A stretch of 64,000 bases of DNA, from contig NZ_JBFRBB010000002.1 in assembly GCF_040932035.1 (NCBI RefSeq), positions 186,001 to 250,000 of the forward strand, written 5' to 3'. A program made the position numbers and the translations under genes. The notes beneath the pieces are model-generated. The model made no database searches. It had not been told where the DNA came from and worked only from the letters and a program-made list of their open reading frames with translations. Below, piece by piece: positions 7,432 to 15,560 of this stretch (within the stretch, counting starts at the first letter, position 1; the number at the start of each line of letters is the position of its first letter). This DNA comes from Hoeflea_A sp040932035 (GTDB lineage: Bacteria > Pseudomonadota > Alphaproteobacteria > Rhizobiales > Rhizobiaceae).

Positions 7432-9694
7432 CTGCTCTTATCTCTCCCATCGAGTTAGAGTCGTTCGAAGCCATTCCCGTCGGCAGGTTGACGCGGATCA
7501 TGGCGCCGCCATTTGCGTCAAAATCGCGTGGCGCATCGTGGAGTTCGAGCACGCCACCGTGTTCATCGATGATCTTCTTGACGATCGCCAAGCCTAACCC
7601 TGTGCCTTTATCGCGCATGGTCATGTAGGGTTCGAAAATCCGGTTTCGGTTTTCCACCGGCAGGCCCTTGCCATTGTCAATCACGTCCACCTGCAGGCTC
7701 CCATCGTGTGCCCGCGTGGCGCGAACCATCACTCTGCGTCCATTTCTGTTCTGATTTGCTGCAATAGAATCAATTGCTTCTGTCGCATTTTTAATCAAAT
7801 TTCCAAATGCCTGACCGAGCATGCGTGAATCGAAAAAACCAATCAGCGGATCGTCACCGAGTTCCTTTGTGAATTCGATGTCGTTGCGACCCATTTCGCG
7901 CAGGAATATGGCGTCCTTGAGAATTTCACGCAGATCGTGTTTTTCCTTCGCCGGTTTGGGCATGCGCGCAAATGCGGAAAACTCATCGACCATCCGCCCG
8001 ATGTCTTCAACCTGGCGCACGATCGTATCCGTACACTGATCGAATACGGCGCGGTCATCGTCTGAAATCTGTTTTCCGTATCGCCGTCTGATGCGCTCTG
8101 CGGACAGTTGTATCGGAGTCAGCGGGTTCTTGATTTCATGGGCGATGCGTCGAGCCACTTCCGCCCAGGCGGTTGAACGCTGTGCAATCACCAGATCGGT
8201 GATGTCATCCAGCGTAATGACATAGGATTCCAGACCCTGATGCGGCCCTTCCTGGGTGGCTTGTACATTAAGTGCGCGCTCCTTGCCGTTGCGCATCACG
8301 GTAATCTGGCTCCGGTATTCGCGGCGGTGCCACAGAGCGGCACTGGCAAGCACCGGAGCAACCTCCGGCGCCACTTCGGCAAGCAGTTTGCCGACGAGCT
8401 GATTTTGCTCGACACCAAGCATGATTTCCGCAGATCGATTGGCAATCGAGATGAGCCCGTCATCGTGGACACCGATAACGCCGGCCGTAACGCCGGAAAG
8501 AACGGCCTCCGTGAACCTGCGGCGGTCGTCCATCTCGTCACGCGCTGATAAAATCTCATCGCGCTGGACTCGAACCTCTTCGATCATATTGTTGAATGTT
8601 TTGGATAAATTTCCAACGTCACCATCAGATGCCTTGACCGGCACACGCACGTCGAGATCACCACTGGCGACATCGTCCGCAGCGCCGATCAGCATCCGGA
8701 TCGGCCGGACAATACGGTCTGCCACGGCAATAGCAGTCCAGATCGCCGATAAGAGAACGATCAGGGCGAACCCGAGGTAAAGGATGGCAAATGCGAGCTG
8801 AATGGGCCGGCGGTCCTGTTCCAGCGCCTTGTATTCCTCGGTGTTTTCTTCCATCAGACGCATCGATTGTATGACCGCCGGGTCAACCGCCCGGATCGTA
8901 TAGAGGAATGCGCCCGGAATGTTCTGAAGTTTGATGACGGCGCCGACGAGGTTGGTCGACCCCGGAGGAATAAGTGCCGGCTCACCTTTTGCAGCAGCCT
9001 TCAGTGCGGTGACTGGCACGTCAGGAAGAGGATTGTCGGTCGGAATTTCAGCCCGGGCAATTGTACTTCCGTCTTCGCGTATCACGCTTGCTGCAAGCAG
9101 GCCTCTTCCGATCGCCTGACGCGTGACAAGCACGTTGAACCCCGTCCGGTCCAGGCTATAGAGCGTTCGAGCAGAATCCAGATCATTCGCCATCGAAACG
9201 GTCTGGCCCTGAAGGTAGCGTGCATTTTCATTTACATAGGCCTCGGCAACACTGAGGGAGGAGTTGACGATTTCCTTGGTCCTGAGGGAGAACCAGCGGT
9301 CAAGGCCGATGTCGAGCGTAATACTTGCGACAATGGCAACCAGGATGGCCGGAAGTATTGCGACCACGCTGAAAAGCCCAATTATGCGCACGTGAAGCCG
9401 TGACGCAGCACGTCCCCGCCTGCGCGCGGCGATGATATTGGCGACTTCGCGAACAATGAGACCGATCAGGGCGGCAACAAACAGCAGATTGACAATAACA
9501 GCCGTCAGCACCACCTCATTGCGTGGCGCAATTGGTGTCAATCCCATAAGGACGATGAAAGAAGCGATCGCGCATACAAGGGCGCACACGACGATAATGA
9601 TGCCCGGCAGTGCCAGCACCTTGCGCCGGTCATTCTTTTTTGACGGCGAAGACGCTCCCGCGTCCGCAGGTGATAGAGTTTCGCCGACTGTCAT
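7421..9694 (-). CDS. ntrY: Membrane-bound sensor histidine kinase NtrY
   Basis: A 757-residue sensor kinase. Several N-terminal hydrophobic helices, including a long periplasmic loop, precede a HAMP domain (ADRIVRPIRMLIGAADDVASG), a PAS domain, a HisKA domain with the phosphoacceptor in RRIAHEIKNPLTP, and a HATPase domain (GKGLP, DKGTGLGLAIVKKI). It phosphorylates NtrX and influences nitrogen and redox responses in alphaproteobacteria. I chose the ATG at 9694; a TTG at 9712 is in frame but less likely. The 109 bases separating it from ntrC contain direct and inverted repeats, so it probably has its own promoter. Confidence 0.95.
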   Translation of the reverse strand: MTVGETLSPADAGASSPSKKNDRRKVLALPGIIIVVCALVCAIASFIVLMGLTPIAPRNEVVLTAVIVNLLFVAALIGLIVREVANIIAARRRGRAASRLHVRIIGLFSVVAILPAILVAIVASITLDIGLDRWFSLRTKEIVNSSLSVAEAYVNENARYLQGQTVSMANDLDSARTLYSLDRTGFNVLVTRQAIGRGLLAASVIREDGSTIARAEIPTDNPLPDVPVTALKAAAKGEPALIPPGSTNLVGAVIKLQNIPGAFLYTIRAVDPAVIQSMRLMEENTEEYKALEQDRRPIQLAFAILYLGFALIVLLSAIWTAIAVADRIVRPIRMLIGAADDVASGDLDVRVPVKASDGDVGNLSKTFNNMIEEVRVQRDEILSARDEMDDRRRFTEAVLSGVTAGVIGVHDDGLISIANRSAEIMLGVEQNQLVGKLLAEVAPEVAPVLASAALWHRREYRSQITVMRNGKERALNVQATQEGPHQGLESYVITLDDITDLVIAQRSTAWAEVARRIAHEIKNPLTPIQLSAERIRRRYGKQISDDDRAVFDQCTDTIVRQVEDIGRMVDEFSAFARMPKPAKEKHDLREILKDAIFLREMGRNDIEFTKELGDDPLIGFFDSRMLGQAFGNLIKNATEAIDSIAANQNRNGRRVMVRATRAHDGSLQVDVIDNGKGLPVENRNRIFEPYMTMRDKGTGLGLAIVKKIIDEHGGVLELHDAPRDFDANGGAMIRVNLPTGMASNDSNSMGEIRADGV

Positions 9695-9733
9695 CGGGCC
9701 CCCGGGTATCAAAATCTGACTACTTCACGATTC

Positions 9734-9790
9734 GGTGCGCCGCACCTTCGCGTTGCCATAATGCAACGCATTGTGGCGAAAATGCAACGC
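9734..9790 (-). promoter_or_regulatory. Repeat-rich ntrY upstream region (candidate operator)
   Basis: Three elements lie between ntrC and ntrY. GGTGCG-C-CGCACC is a dyad at 9734-9746. GCGTTGC-N6-GCAACGC is a perfect 7-bp inverted repeat at 9750-9769. AATGCAACGC occurs twice, at 9760-9769 and 9781-9790, exactly 21 bp apart, which is two helical turns. A same-face direct repeat plus a dyad upstream of a regulator gene suggests transcription factor binding. The factor is unknown. Confidence 0.5.
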
Positions 9791-9803
9791 TAGTGAAAGC
9801 GGG

Positions 9804-11258
9804 TCAAGCGCTTCGCGGAGACCGGTAAACGGAAACGCCAAGTTCCCGGATTTTTTTTCTCAGAGTATTTCTGTTCAGGCCAAGCAATTCCGCTGCTTTT
9901 ATTTGATTGCCCTGCGTTGCCGTCAAGGCCGCCAACACCAATGGGTATTCAACTTCTTCAAGCACTCTGTGATAGAGTCCCGGCGGCGGCAAATCGGCGC
10001 CAAATTGAGCGAAATAGCGCCGCATATTGTCTTCGACCGCCTGTGCGATGGTCGCCGAATTCGGCACCGCGCTAATGGGGCTGACTGCATCATCCCCGCT
10101 TTCACTCTGCAGCTCGGTCTGGACGATTTCCGAGGTAATCGCATCCTGCGGGTAAAGCGCTGTAATGCGACGGATGAAATTCTCCAATTCGCGTACATTT
10201 CCCGGCCATAGATACTGTTTGAGCTGATCGATCGCCGAGCCCTCAAAACGTTTTGCCTGAAGCCCTTCCTTTTCCGCGGCATTGCTGAAATGGCGGACAA
10301 GATCGGGAATATCCTCTGCACGGTCGCGCAGGGGCGGCAATCGCAGCGGCACGACATTGAGGCGGTAAAACAAATCCTCCCGAAATAGACCCTGATTTAT
10401 GGATGTTTTCAGGTCCTTGTTCGTTGCCGCAACGATACGCACATCCGTGCTGATGGGCGTTCGCCCGCCAACTGTCGTATATTCACCCTGTTGCAGAACC
10501 CTCAGCAAACGTGTTTGCGCATCCATCGGCATGTCGCCGATCTCGTCGAGGAACAGCGTTCCCCCTTCCGCTTGCTCGAAGCGGCCGCTCGATCGGCTCT
10601 GCGCGCCAGTAAACGCGCCTTTTTCATGCCCGAACAGTTCAGACTCGATCAGATCCCGTGGGATTGCAGCCATATTGATGGCGACAAAGGGGCCGTTGCG
10701 GCGCTTTCCATAATCGTGGAGTGCGCGCGCCACCAGCTCTTTGCCGGTTCCCGATTCACCGGTGATCATCAGTGTCAGATCGGTCTGCATCAGACGCGCA
10801 AGCACCCGGTAGATTTCCTGCATGGCGGTGGACCTGCCCACAAGCGGCATCCCCTCACCCAGGTCGTCTTCTCGTTCGACCGCCGCCTTTTTGGGTTCCG
10901 ACAAAGCCCGGCCGACAATCGAGATCATCTCAGTCAGGTCAAACGGCTTCGGCAGGTACTCATAGGCGCCACGCTCGGATGCCCTGATCGCCGTCATAAA
11001 GGTGTTTTGCGCACTCATGACCAGAACAGGCAGCTCTGGCCTGGCCTTCTTGATGCGCGGCAGCAGATCGAAGGCATTTTCATCGGGCATGACGACATCG
11101 GTGATGACAAGGTCGCCATCGCCGGAGGCAACCCAGCGCCAAAGCGTTGCGGCATTTGAAGTTATACGGACATCGTAGCCGGCGCGTGAGAGCGCCTGAT
11201 TGAGCACGGTTCTGATGGCCGCATCGTCGTCGGCAACGAGGACGGTGGCTTTGCTCAT
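9804..11258 (-). CDS. ntrC: Nitrogen regulation response regulator NtrC
   Basis: A 484-residue sigma-54 activator. The receiver domain contains DDD (residues 10-12), the phosphoacceptor Asp54 and Lys104. The AAA+ domain has Walker A GESGTGKE, an intact GAFTGA loop and Walker B GTLFLDEIGDM. The C-terminal Fis helix-turn-helix is IKAAELLGLNRNTLRKKIRE. The start is the ATG at 11258, which overlaps the ntrB stop in TGATG and indicates coupling; longer upstream readings lie inside ntrB. It controls ammonium assimilation genes together with NtrB. Confidence 0.97.
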   Translation of the reverse strand: MSKATVLVADDDAAIRTVLNQALSRAGYDVRITSNAATLWRWVASGDGDLVITDVVMPDENAFDLLPRIKKARPELPVLVMSAQNTFMTAIRASERGAYEYLPKPFDLTEMISIVGRALSEPKKAAVEREDDLGEGMPLVGRSTAMQEIYRVLARLMQTDLTLMITGESGTGKELVARALHDYGKRRNGPFVAINMAAIPRDLIESELFGHEKGAFTGAQSRSSGRFEQAEGGTLFLDEIGDMPMDAQTRLLRVLQQGEYTTVGGRTPISTDVRIVAATNKDLKTSINQGLFREDLFYRLNVVPLRLPPLRDRAEDIPDLVRHFSNAAEKEGLQAKRFEGSAIDQLKQYLWPGNVRELENFIRRITALYPQDAITSEIVQTELQSESGDDAVSPISAVPNSATIAQAVEDNMRRYFAQFGADLPPPGLYHRVLEEVEYPLVLAALTATQGNQIKAAELLGLNRNTLRKKIRELGVSVYRSPRSA

Positions 11259-12385
11259 CAATTTGCCTCCCCGGCGTCTGAATTGTTGTCCTTCGATGCG
11301 GGCATCAGGATACGAAAAACGGTTTTGCTGGCCTGGCTGTCGCACTCGACGATACCGCCATGGTCGCCGACAATTTTGGCGACCAGCGCTAGTCCGAGGC
11401 CCGAGCCGTTGATCTTTGTGGTAATGAAGGGATCGAACAGATGTTGCAGTATATCCGGCGGAACACCGGGGCCATTATCCTGTACGCAAAATTCCAGCGG
11501 CAAAGAAACCTTTTCGCTTGCCCCCGGTACCGATAACCGAATGCCGGGCCGGTAGGCCGTCGTCAGTGTGATTTCTCCGGAAGACTGGTTGCCGAGCGCT
11601 TCACTGGCGTTTTTGATCAGGTTGAGAAAGACCTGAACCAGCTGATCGCGGTTGGCGAAAACCGGCGGAAGTGATGGATCGTAATTCTCTACAATTCTGA
11701 TTTTCTTTGCGAAACCGGCCAGCGCGACCGCTTTCACATGATCAAGCACCGCGTGGATGTTGACCGGCTCGCGGTCAACCGGCCGTTCATCAGAAAATAT
11801 CTCCATCCGGTCGACAAGCGAGACGATACGGTCCGTTTCGTCGCGAATTAGGCGGGTGAGCGCGCGATCATCGTCGGTGACCGATGATTCGAGCAGCTGG
11901 GCGGCACCGCGAATGCCCGAAAGTGGATTCTTGATTTCATGCGCAAGCATCGATGCCAGTCCGGTGACGGATCTTGCCGCTGCCCTGTGCGTCAACTGGC
12001 GATCGATCTTGTCTGCCATGGATCGTTCCTGGAACAGGACAACCACCGAACCCGCCTGGTCGGTAACCGGTGCCACATAAAGGTCAACCAGCCGATCGCT
12101 TCCAAGCTTCGGAGAACTGACGTCAACGCGGTATTCATTGACCGGCGCGCGGCGCGCACGCACCTGTTCGATAAGGGCAAGCAGCGGGCTGCCAAAGGGG
12201 ATATATGCATCCAGTTTGCGGCGGGAAAGATGCGCCCGGCTGGCGCCAAAAAACGATTCCGCCTCCCAGTTGGCAAACGAAATGTAACTGTCTTCGTCGA
12301 CCATGATTACGGGATGCCGTATCGCATTCAATACAATGTTTGCAGCCTCGGCCGGAACATCAACGGGGGCATCGACGACGCTCAT
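11258..12385 (-). CDS. ntrB: Nitrogen regulation sensor kinase NtrB
   Basis: A 375-residue cytoplasmic kinase/phosphatase for NtrC. An N-terminal PAS domain (VMVDEDSYISFANWEAE region) is followed by HisKA with His149 in LAHEIKNPLSGIRG, and a HATPase domain ending GSGLGLALVAKIVGDHGG. In enterics and rhizobia its activity is set by the PII protein GlnB. There is no membrane segment. The start overlaps the dusB stop by four bases, so dusB-ntrB-ntrC form one translationally coupled operon. Confidence 0.97.
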   Translation of the reverse strand: MSVVDAPVDVPAEAANIVLNAIRHPVIMVDEDSYISFANWEAESFFGASRAHLSRRKLDAYIPFGSPLLALIEQVRARRAPVNEYRVDVSSPKLGSDRLVDLYVAPVTDQAGSVVVLFQERSMADKIDRQLTHRAAARSVTGLASMLAHEIKNPLSGIRGAAQLLESSVTDDDRALTRLIRDETDRIVSLVDRMEIFSDERPVDREPVNIHAVLDHVKAVALAGFAKKIRIVENYDPSLPPVFANRDQLVQVFLNLIKNASEALGNQSSGEITLTTAYRPGIRLSVPGASEKVSLPLEFCVQDNGPGVPPDILQHLFDPFITTKINGSGLGLALVAKIVGDHGGIVECDSQASKTVFRILMPASKDNNSDAGEAN

Positions 12386-13380
12386 GCCGCGGCCTTCTTT
12401 ACTACAGAGCCATCGGCTGTTTCGGCAAACGCCATGACGAGATTGCTCACGACTGCGTCTGCTTTGCAGGCGGTCATGAGACGAACCTTGAGGTCCTGCG
12501 GGCAGCCAGGCACATGGCGGTCGAGATACCAGCTGAGATGCTTGCGGAAGTGCCGCACGCCGACATCCGCGCCGTGGTGCGCAATATTCATTTCGTAGTG
12601 CTCAAGCACGATCTCGAGTATTTCAGACCGGGATATTGGAGCGTTTCGCGCACCCGCCAGTTGACCGACAAGCCACGGCCTGCCCTGCGCGGCTCTGCCG
12701 ATCATCACGGCATCAGCCCCGCTCAGTTCCATGATCCGCTCGACATCCTCGCTGTTCTCAACATCGCCGTTGGCCGTCAGTGGAATATTAATGACCTCAC
12801 GCACGGCACGTATGGCATTCCAGTCCGCACGGCCCTTATAGAACTGGCTGCGGGTACGGCCATGAACCGTAATCATCTGCGCGCCAGCGAGCTCTGCCCG
12901 GTGTGCCAGCTCGGGTGCGTTCATGGAGTTCTCATCCCAGCCAAGTCGCATCTTGACGGTGACCGGCACCTTGACGGCAGCAACGGTCGCCTCGATCAGT
13001 TCGAGCGCATGATCGGGATCGCGCATCAGCGCCGAACCGGAATAACCGCCGGTAACTTTCTTGGCCGGGCAACCCATGTTGATGTCGATTATGTCAGCGC
13101 CGTTGGCCTCCGCAATGATCGCCGCTTCACGCATCCACCTGGCCTCCCGTCCGGCCAGTTGCACCATGTGCGGAGTAATGCCTTCGCCCTGCAGCCGCAC
13201 CCAGGATTCGTTTCGGTCGCATACGAGTTCACGGCTCGCAACCATCTCCGTTACGACCAACCCGGCGCCGTATCGCCAGGCCAGGCGCCGGAACGGCAGA
13301 TCGCTTATGCCGGACATCGGCGCCAGGACCGCCCTATTGCGAATCCGTACCGGTCCGATATCGAAGGATTGTTCGATCAT
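12382..13380 (-). CDS. dusB: tRNA-dihydrouridine synthase DusB (NifR3)
   Basis: A 332-residue FMN enzyme reducing uridine in the tRNA D-loop. The TIM-barrel N-terminus (NRAVLAPMSGISDLPFRRLA) and the catalytic Cys104 in NMGCPAKKVTGGYSGSALM are clear. It is the first gene of dusB-ntrB-ntrC, as in rhizobia, where it was called nifR3. Two NtrC-type dyads lie directly upstream, so the operon is probably autoregulated by NtrC. Confidence 0.96.
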   Translation of the reverse strand: MIEQSFDIGPVRIRNRAVLAPMSGISDLPFRRLAWRYGAGLVVTEMVASRELVCDRNESWVRLQGEGITPHMVQLAGREARWMREAAIIAEANGADIIDINMGCPAKKVTGGYSGSALMRDPDHALELIEATVAAVKVPVTVKMRLGWDENSMNAPELAHRAELAGAQMITVHGRTRSQFYKGRADWNAIRAVREVINIPLTANGDVENSEDVERIMELSGADAVMIGRAAQGRPWLVGQLAGARNAPISRSEILEIVLEHYEMNIAHHGADVGVRHFRKHLSWYLDRHVPGCPQDLKVRLMTACKADAVVSNLVMAFAETADGSVVKKAAA

Positions 13381-13388
13381 TTCACACC

Positions 13389-13405
13389 TGCACTAAAATC
13401 GTGCA
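13389..13405 (-). promoter_or_regulatory. NtrC-type binding site upstream of dusB (proximal)
   Basis: TGCACTAAAATCGTGCA is a 17-bp dyad with perfect TGCAC/GTGCA arms and a 7-base centre. It matches the classical NtrC consensus TGCACYANNNTRGTGCA except for one base in the right half. It ends 8 bases before the dusB start codon, a position that fits repression better than activation. Confidence 0.75.
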
Positions 13406-13416
13406 ACATTTAGTCT

Positions 13417-13433
13417 TGCATACTTTTTATGCA
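13417..13433 (-). promoter_or_regulatory. Second 17-bp NtrC-like dyad upstream of dusB (distal)
   Basis: TGCATACTTTTTATGCA has the same 17-bp geometry as the proximal site, with TGCAta/taTGCA arms. Its flanks extend the palindrome to TTGCATA-N5-TATGCAA (13416-13434). The centre-to-centre distance to the proximal site is 28 bp. It departs more from the consensus and is probably the weaker site. Confidence 0.55.
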
Positions 13434-13531
13434 ATCCAATGAATTTTGCAAGCGAATTGTATGCGATTGCGGTGGTAAATTAGCATCAACACAGCTACAG
13501 CATCTTTGTATGAGCCGCATATAGGGTGACC

Positions 13532-14746
13532 ATGTCGGAAATTGGAACAATCGGAGCTGTTATCGTCTCGGCCGGCCGGGGCGAGCGGGCGGGCAACGCC
13601 GAAGAAGGCCCCAAGCAATATCGCAAAATCGGCGGCCGGGAGGTGTTGTCCTGGACGCTGGAGACCTTCCAAAAACACCCTCGCATCGGACAGATTGCAG
13701 TCGTCATTCACCCGGACGACCAGGTTCTATTTTCCCGTGCCGTTGAAAAGCTGGGTTCACCCATCTCACTCATCATTGTCGAAGGAGGTGCGGAGCGGCA
13801 GGACTCCGCGCTGAAGGGCCTTGAGGCTCTTAGCGAGGCTGGACTCACCCATGTCCTCATCCACGACGGAGTGCGTCCGTTTGCCGACAGCTCACTGATA
13901 GACAGGGTTCTGGAAGGACTTGAGGAGGGATCAAAGGCTGTTCTGCCGGCTGTGGCAGTCGCCGACACACTCAAAAAGTCCACCGATGGAAACGTTGTTG
14001 AAGAAACCGTACCCCGTTCCGACCTGCATGCCGCACAGACCCCGCAGGGATTTGAATTCTTTTCCATTTTGGACGCCCACCGCAAAGCCGCACAGCAGAT
14101 GCAAACGGCATTTACCGACGACAGCGCCATCGCCGAATGGGTCGGCATTCCGGTCCGGATAGTCAAGGGCGATCCGGAAAACGTCAAGCTGACCGTTGCA
14201 AGGGACATCGAATTGGCAGATCAAAAAATGAGATCGGAAACCGGTCGCGCAGCAGCATTGCCGGATGTTCGGACCGGAAACGGTTACGACGTCCATGCGC
14301 TTGTTGCGGGCGATTCAGTTACGCTGTGTGGTATCGCCGTTCCTCACGACAAGGCACTGTCCGGGCACTCCGACGCCGACGTCGCCTTGCATGCGCTGAC
14401 CGACGCGCTGCTTGCGACCTGCGGACAGGGTGATATCGGCGATCACTTCCCGCCCAGCGATCCTCAGTGGAAGGGTGCTGATTCCCGAATATTCCTGAGA
14501 CACGCTGCCGATATTGCCGCTGCCGCCGGTGGGACAATCACGAATGCCGATGTCACGCTCATCTGCGAGGCACCCAAGATCGGACCGCACCGGCATGCAA
14601 TGCGCGAAAACCTCGCCGAAATATTGGGCATCGAAATAGAGCGTTGTTCAGTTAAAGCGACAACAAACGAAAAAATAGGTTTCGTTGGACGTCGCGAAGG
14701 CATTGCCGCCATTGCCACCGCCACTGTCGTGTACGGAACCGCTTGA
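13532..14746 (+). CDS. ispDF: Bifunctional IspD/IspF (MEP pathway)
   Basis: A fused enzyme of about 404 residues in isoprenoid synthesis. The N-terminal IspD cytidylyltransferase has the CTP loop VSAGRGERAG, then LIHDGVRPF and AAQTPQGFE. The C-terminal IspF 2C-methyl-D-erythritol 2,4-cyclodiphosphate synthase begins near NGYDVHAL, with the metal ligands DVH and LSGHSDADV. IspDF fusions are typical of alphaproteobacteria. I chose the ATG at 13532; a GTG two codons upstream is possible. It is divergent from dusB and followed by cinA one base after its stop. Confidence 0.96.
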   Translation: MSEIGTIGAVIVSAGRGERAGNAEEGPKQYRKIGGREVLSWTLETFQKHPRIGQIAVVIHPDDQVLFSRAVEKLGSPISLIIVEGGAERQDSALKGLEALSEAGLTHVLIHDGVRPFADSSLIDRVLEGLEEGSKAVLPAVAVADTLKKSTDGNVVEETVPRSDLHAAQTPQGFEFFSILDAHRKAAQQMQTAFTDDSAIAEWVGIPVRIVKGDPENVKLTVARDIELADQKMRSETGRAAALPDVRTGNGYDVHALVAGDSVTLCGIAVPHDKALSGHSDADVALHALTDALLATCGQGDIGDHFPPSDPQWKGADSRIFLRHAADIAAAAGGTITNADVTLICEAPKIGPHRHAMRENLAEILGIEIERCSVKATTNEKIGFVGRREGIAAIATATVVYGTA

Positions 14747-14747
14747 A

Positions 14748-15242
14748 ATGACAGATTTGGCCCACCTCGCACAGACGCTTGTGTCGCAGCTTACGCGAAC
14801 TGGTAAGATGGTTGCGACGGCGGAATCGTGCACCGGCGGAATGATTGCATCCACCATAACGGATATAGCAGGATCTTCGAACGTTCTCGACCGCGGTTTC
14901 GTGACATATTCCAACGAGGCTAAGCAGGACATGATCGGTGTTTCGCCAGCAACGCTGGATGCCCACGGGGCCGTGTCCGCGCAAACAGCCATTGAAATGG
15001 CTGAAGGCGCCCTCGCCCGTTCACGAGCGGAATTTGCCGTATCCGTGACCGGTGTCGCCGGCCCCGGTGGCGGTTCTTATGAAAAGCCCGTCGGGCTCGT
15101 TCATATGGCTCTTGCGGCCCGCGGTGGCGCCACGAAACATACGGAGCTGCGCTTCGGTGATATCGGGCGCGATGCGATACGCAAGGCCACTGTTTCAGAG
15201 GCCTTAAAGGCGCTCATTGCCGCTGATAAGGATGCAAGCTAG
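14748..15242 (+). CDS. CinA-family protein, nicotinamide-nucleotide amidase domain (PncC)
   Basis: A 164-residue stand-alone CinA C-terminal domain. AESCTGGMIAS and VTGVAGPGGGSYEKPVG are the conserved motifs of NMN amidohydrolases, which return NMN to NaMN in the pyridine nucleotide cycle. It lacks the N-terminal MoCF domain of full-length CinA. The start ATG is one base after the ispDF stop, so the two are co-translated. This pairing is conserved in Rhizobiales. Confidence 0.9.
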   Translation: MTDLAHLAQTLVSQLTRTGKMVATAESCTGGMIASTITDIAGSSNVLDRGFVTYSNEAKQDMIGVSPATLDAHGAVSAQTAIEMAEGALARSRAEFAVSVTGVAGPGGGSYEKPVGLVHMALAARGGATKHTELRFGDIGRDAIRKATVSEALKALIAADKDAS

Positions 15243-15251
15243 CAAGCGTTG

Positions 15252-15536
15252 TCAGTGCCCCAGCCCGCGCTGAAGGTCTTCAGCGGTCAATACGGGCTGG
15301 ATTTCAATGGATGCGTCCACCGATGCGAAGAACGGCTCGTTGATCGCGGCCATGCGCGCCTGGTCCGTTTCCTCGAAAATGACAATGCCCATGCGTTTGC
15401 CGTCTTCGAGGGCAAAATAGGACGCTTCGGCATTGACTGTCTCGACAAGGGTTTGGATAGCCTTGCCCAGGGTTCCGTCCTTTGCCGCCTGGTTTCCCCG
15501 TTCAACGGGAATGGTGAATTTGAACATCAGGCGCAT
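15252..15536 (-). CDS. Conserved small protein, possible ferredoxin-like fold (function unknown)
   Basis: A 94-residue protein without a signal peptide or membrane segment. It has the pattern of an alpha/beta dimeric-barrel protein (KFTIPVERGN, then SYFALEDGKRMGIVIFEE and FFASVDASIEIQPVL). Similar rhizobial proteins are annotated as hypothetical, and I cannot assign a function. The start is the ATG at 15536, because GGGAGGA lies five bases upstream. It sits 24 bases after lpdV on the same strand and may be the last gene of the bkd operon. It is convergent with cinA. Confidence 0.7.
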   Translation of the reverse strand: MRLMFKFTIPVERGNQAAKDGTLGKAIQTLVETVNAEASYFALEDGKRMGIVIFEETDQARMAAINEPFFASVDASIEIQPVLTAEDLQRGLGH

Positions 15537-15560
15537 GGGTTCCTCCCGGTTATGATCGCG

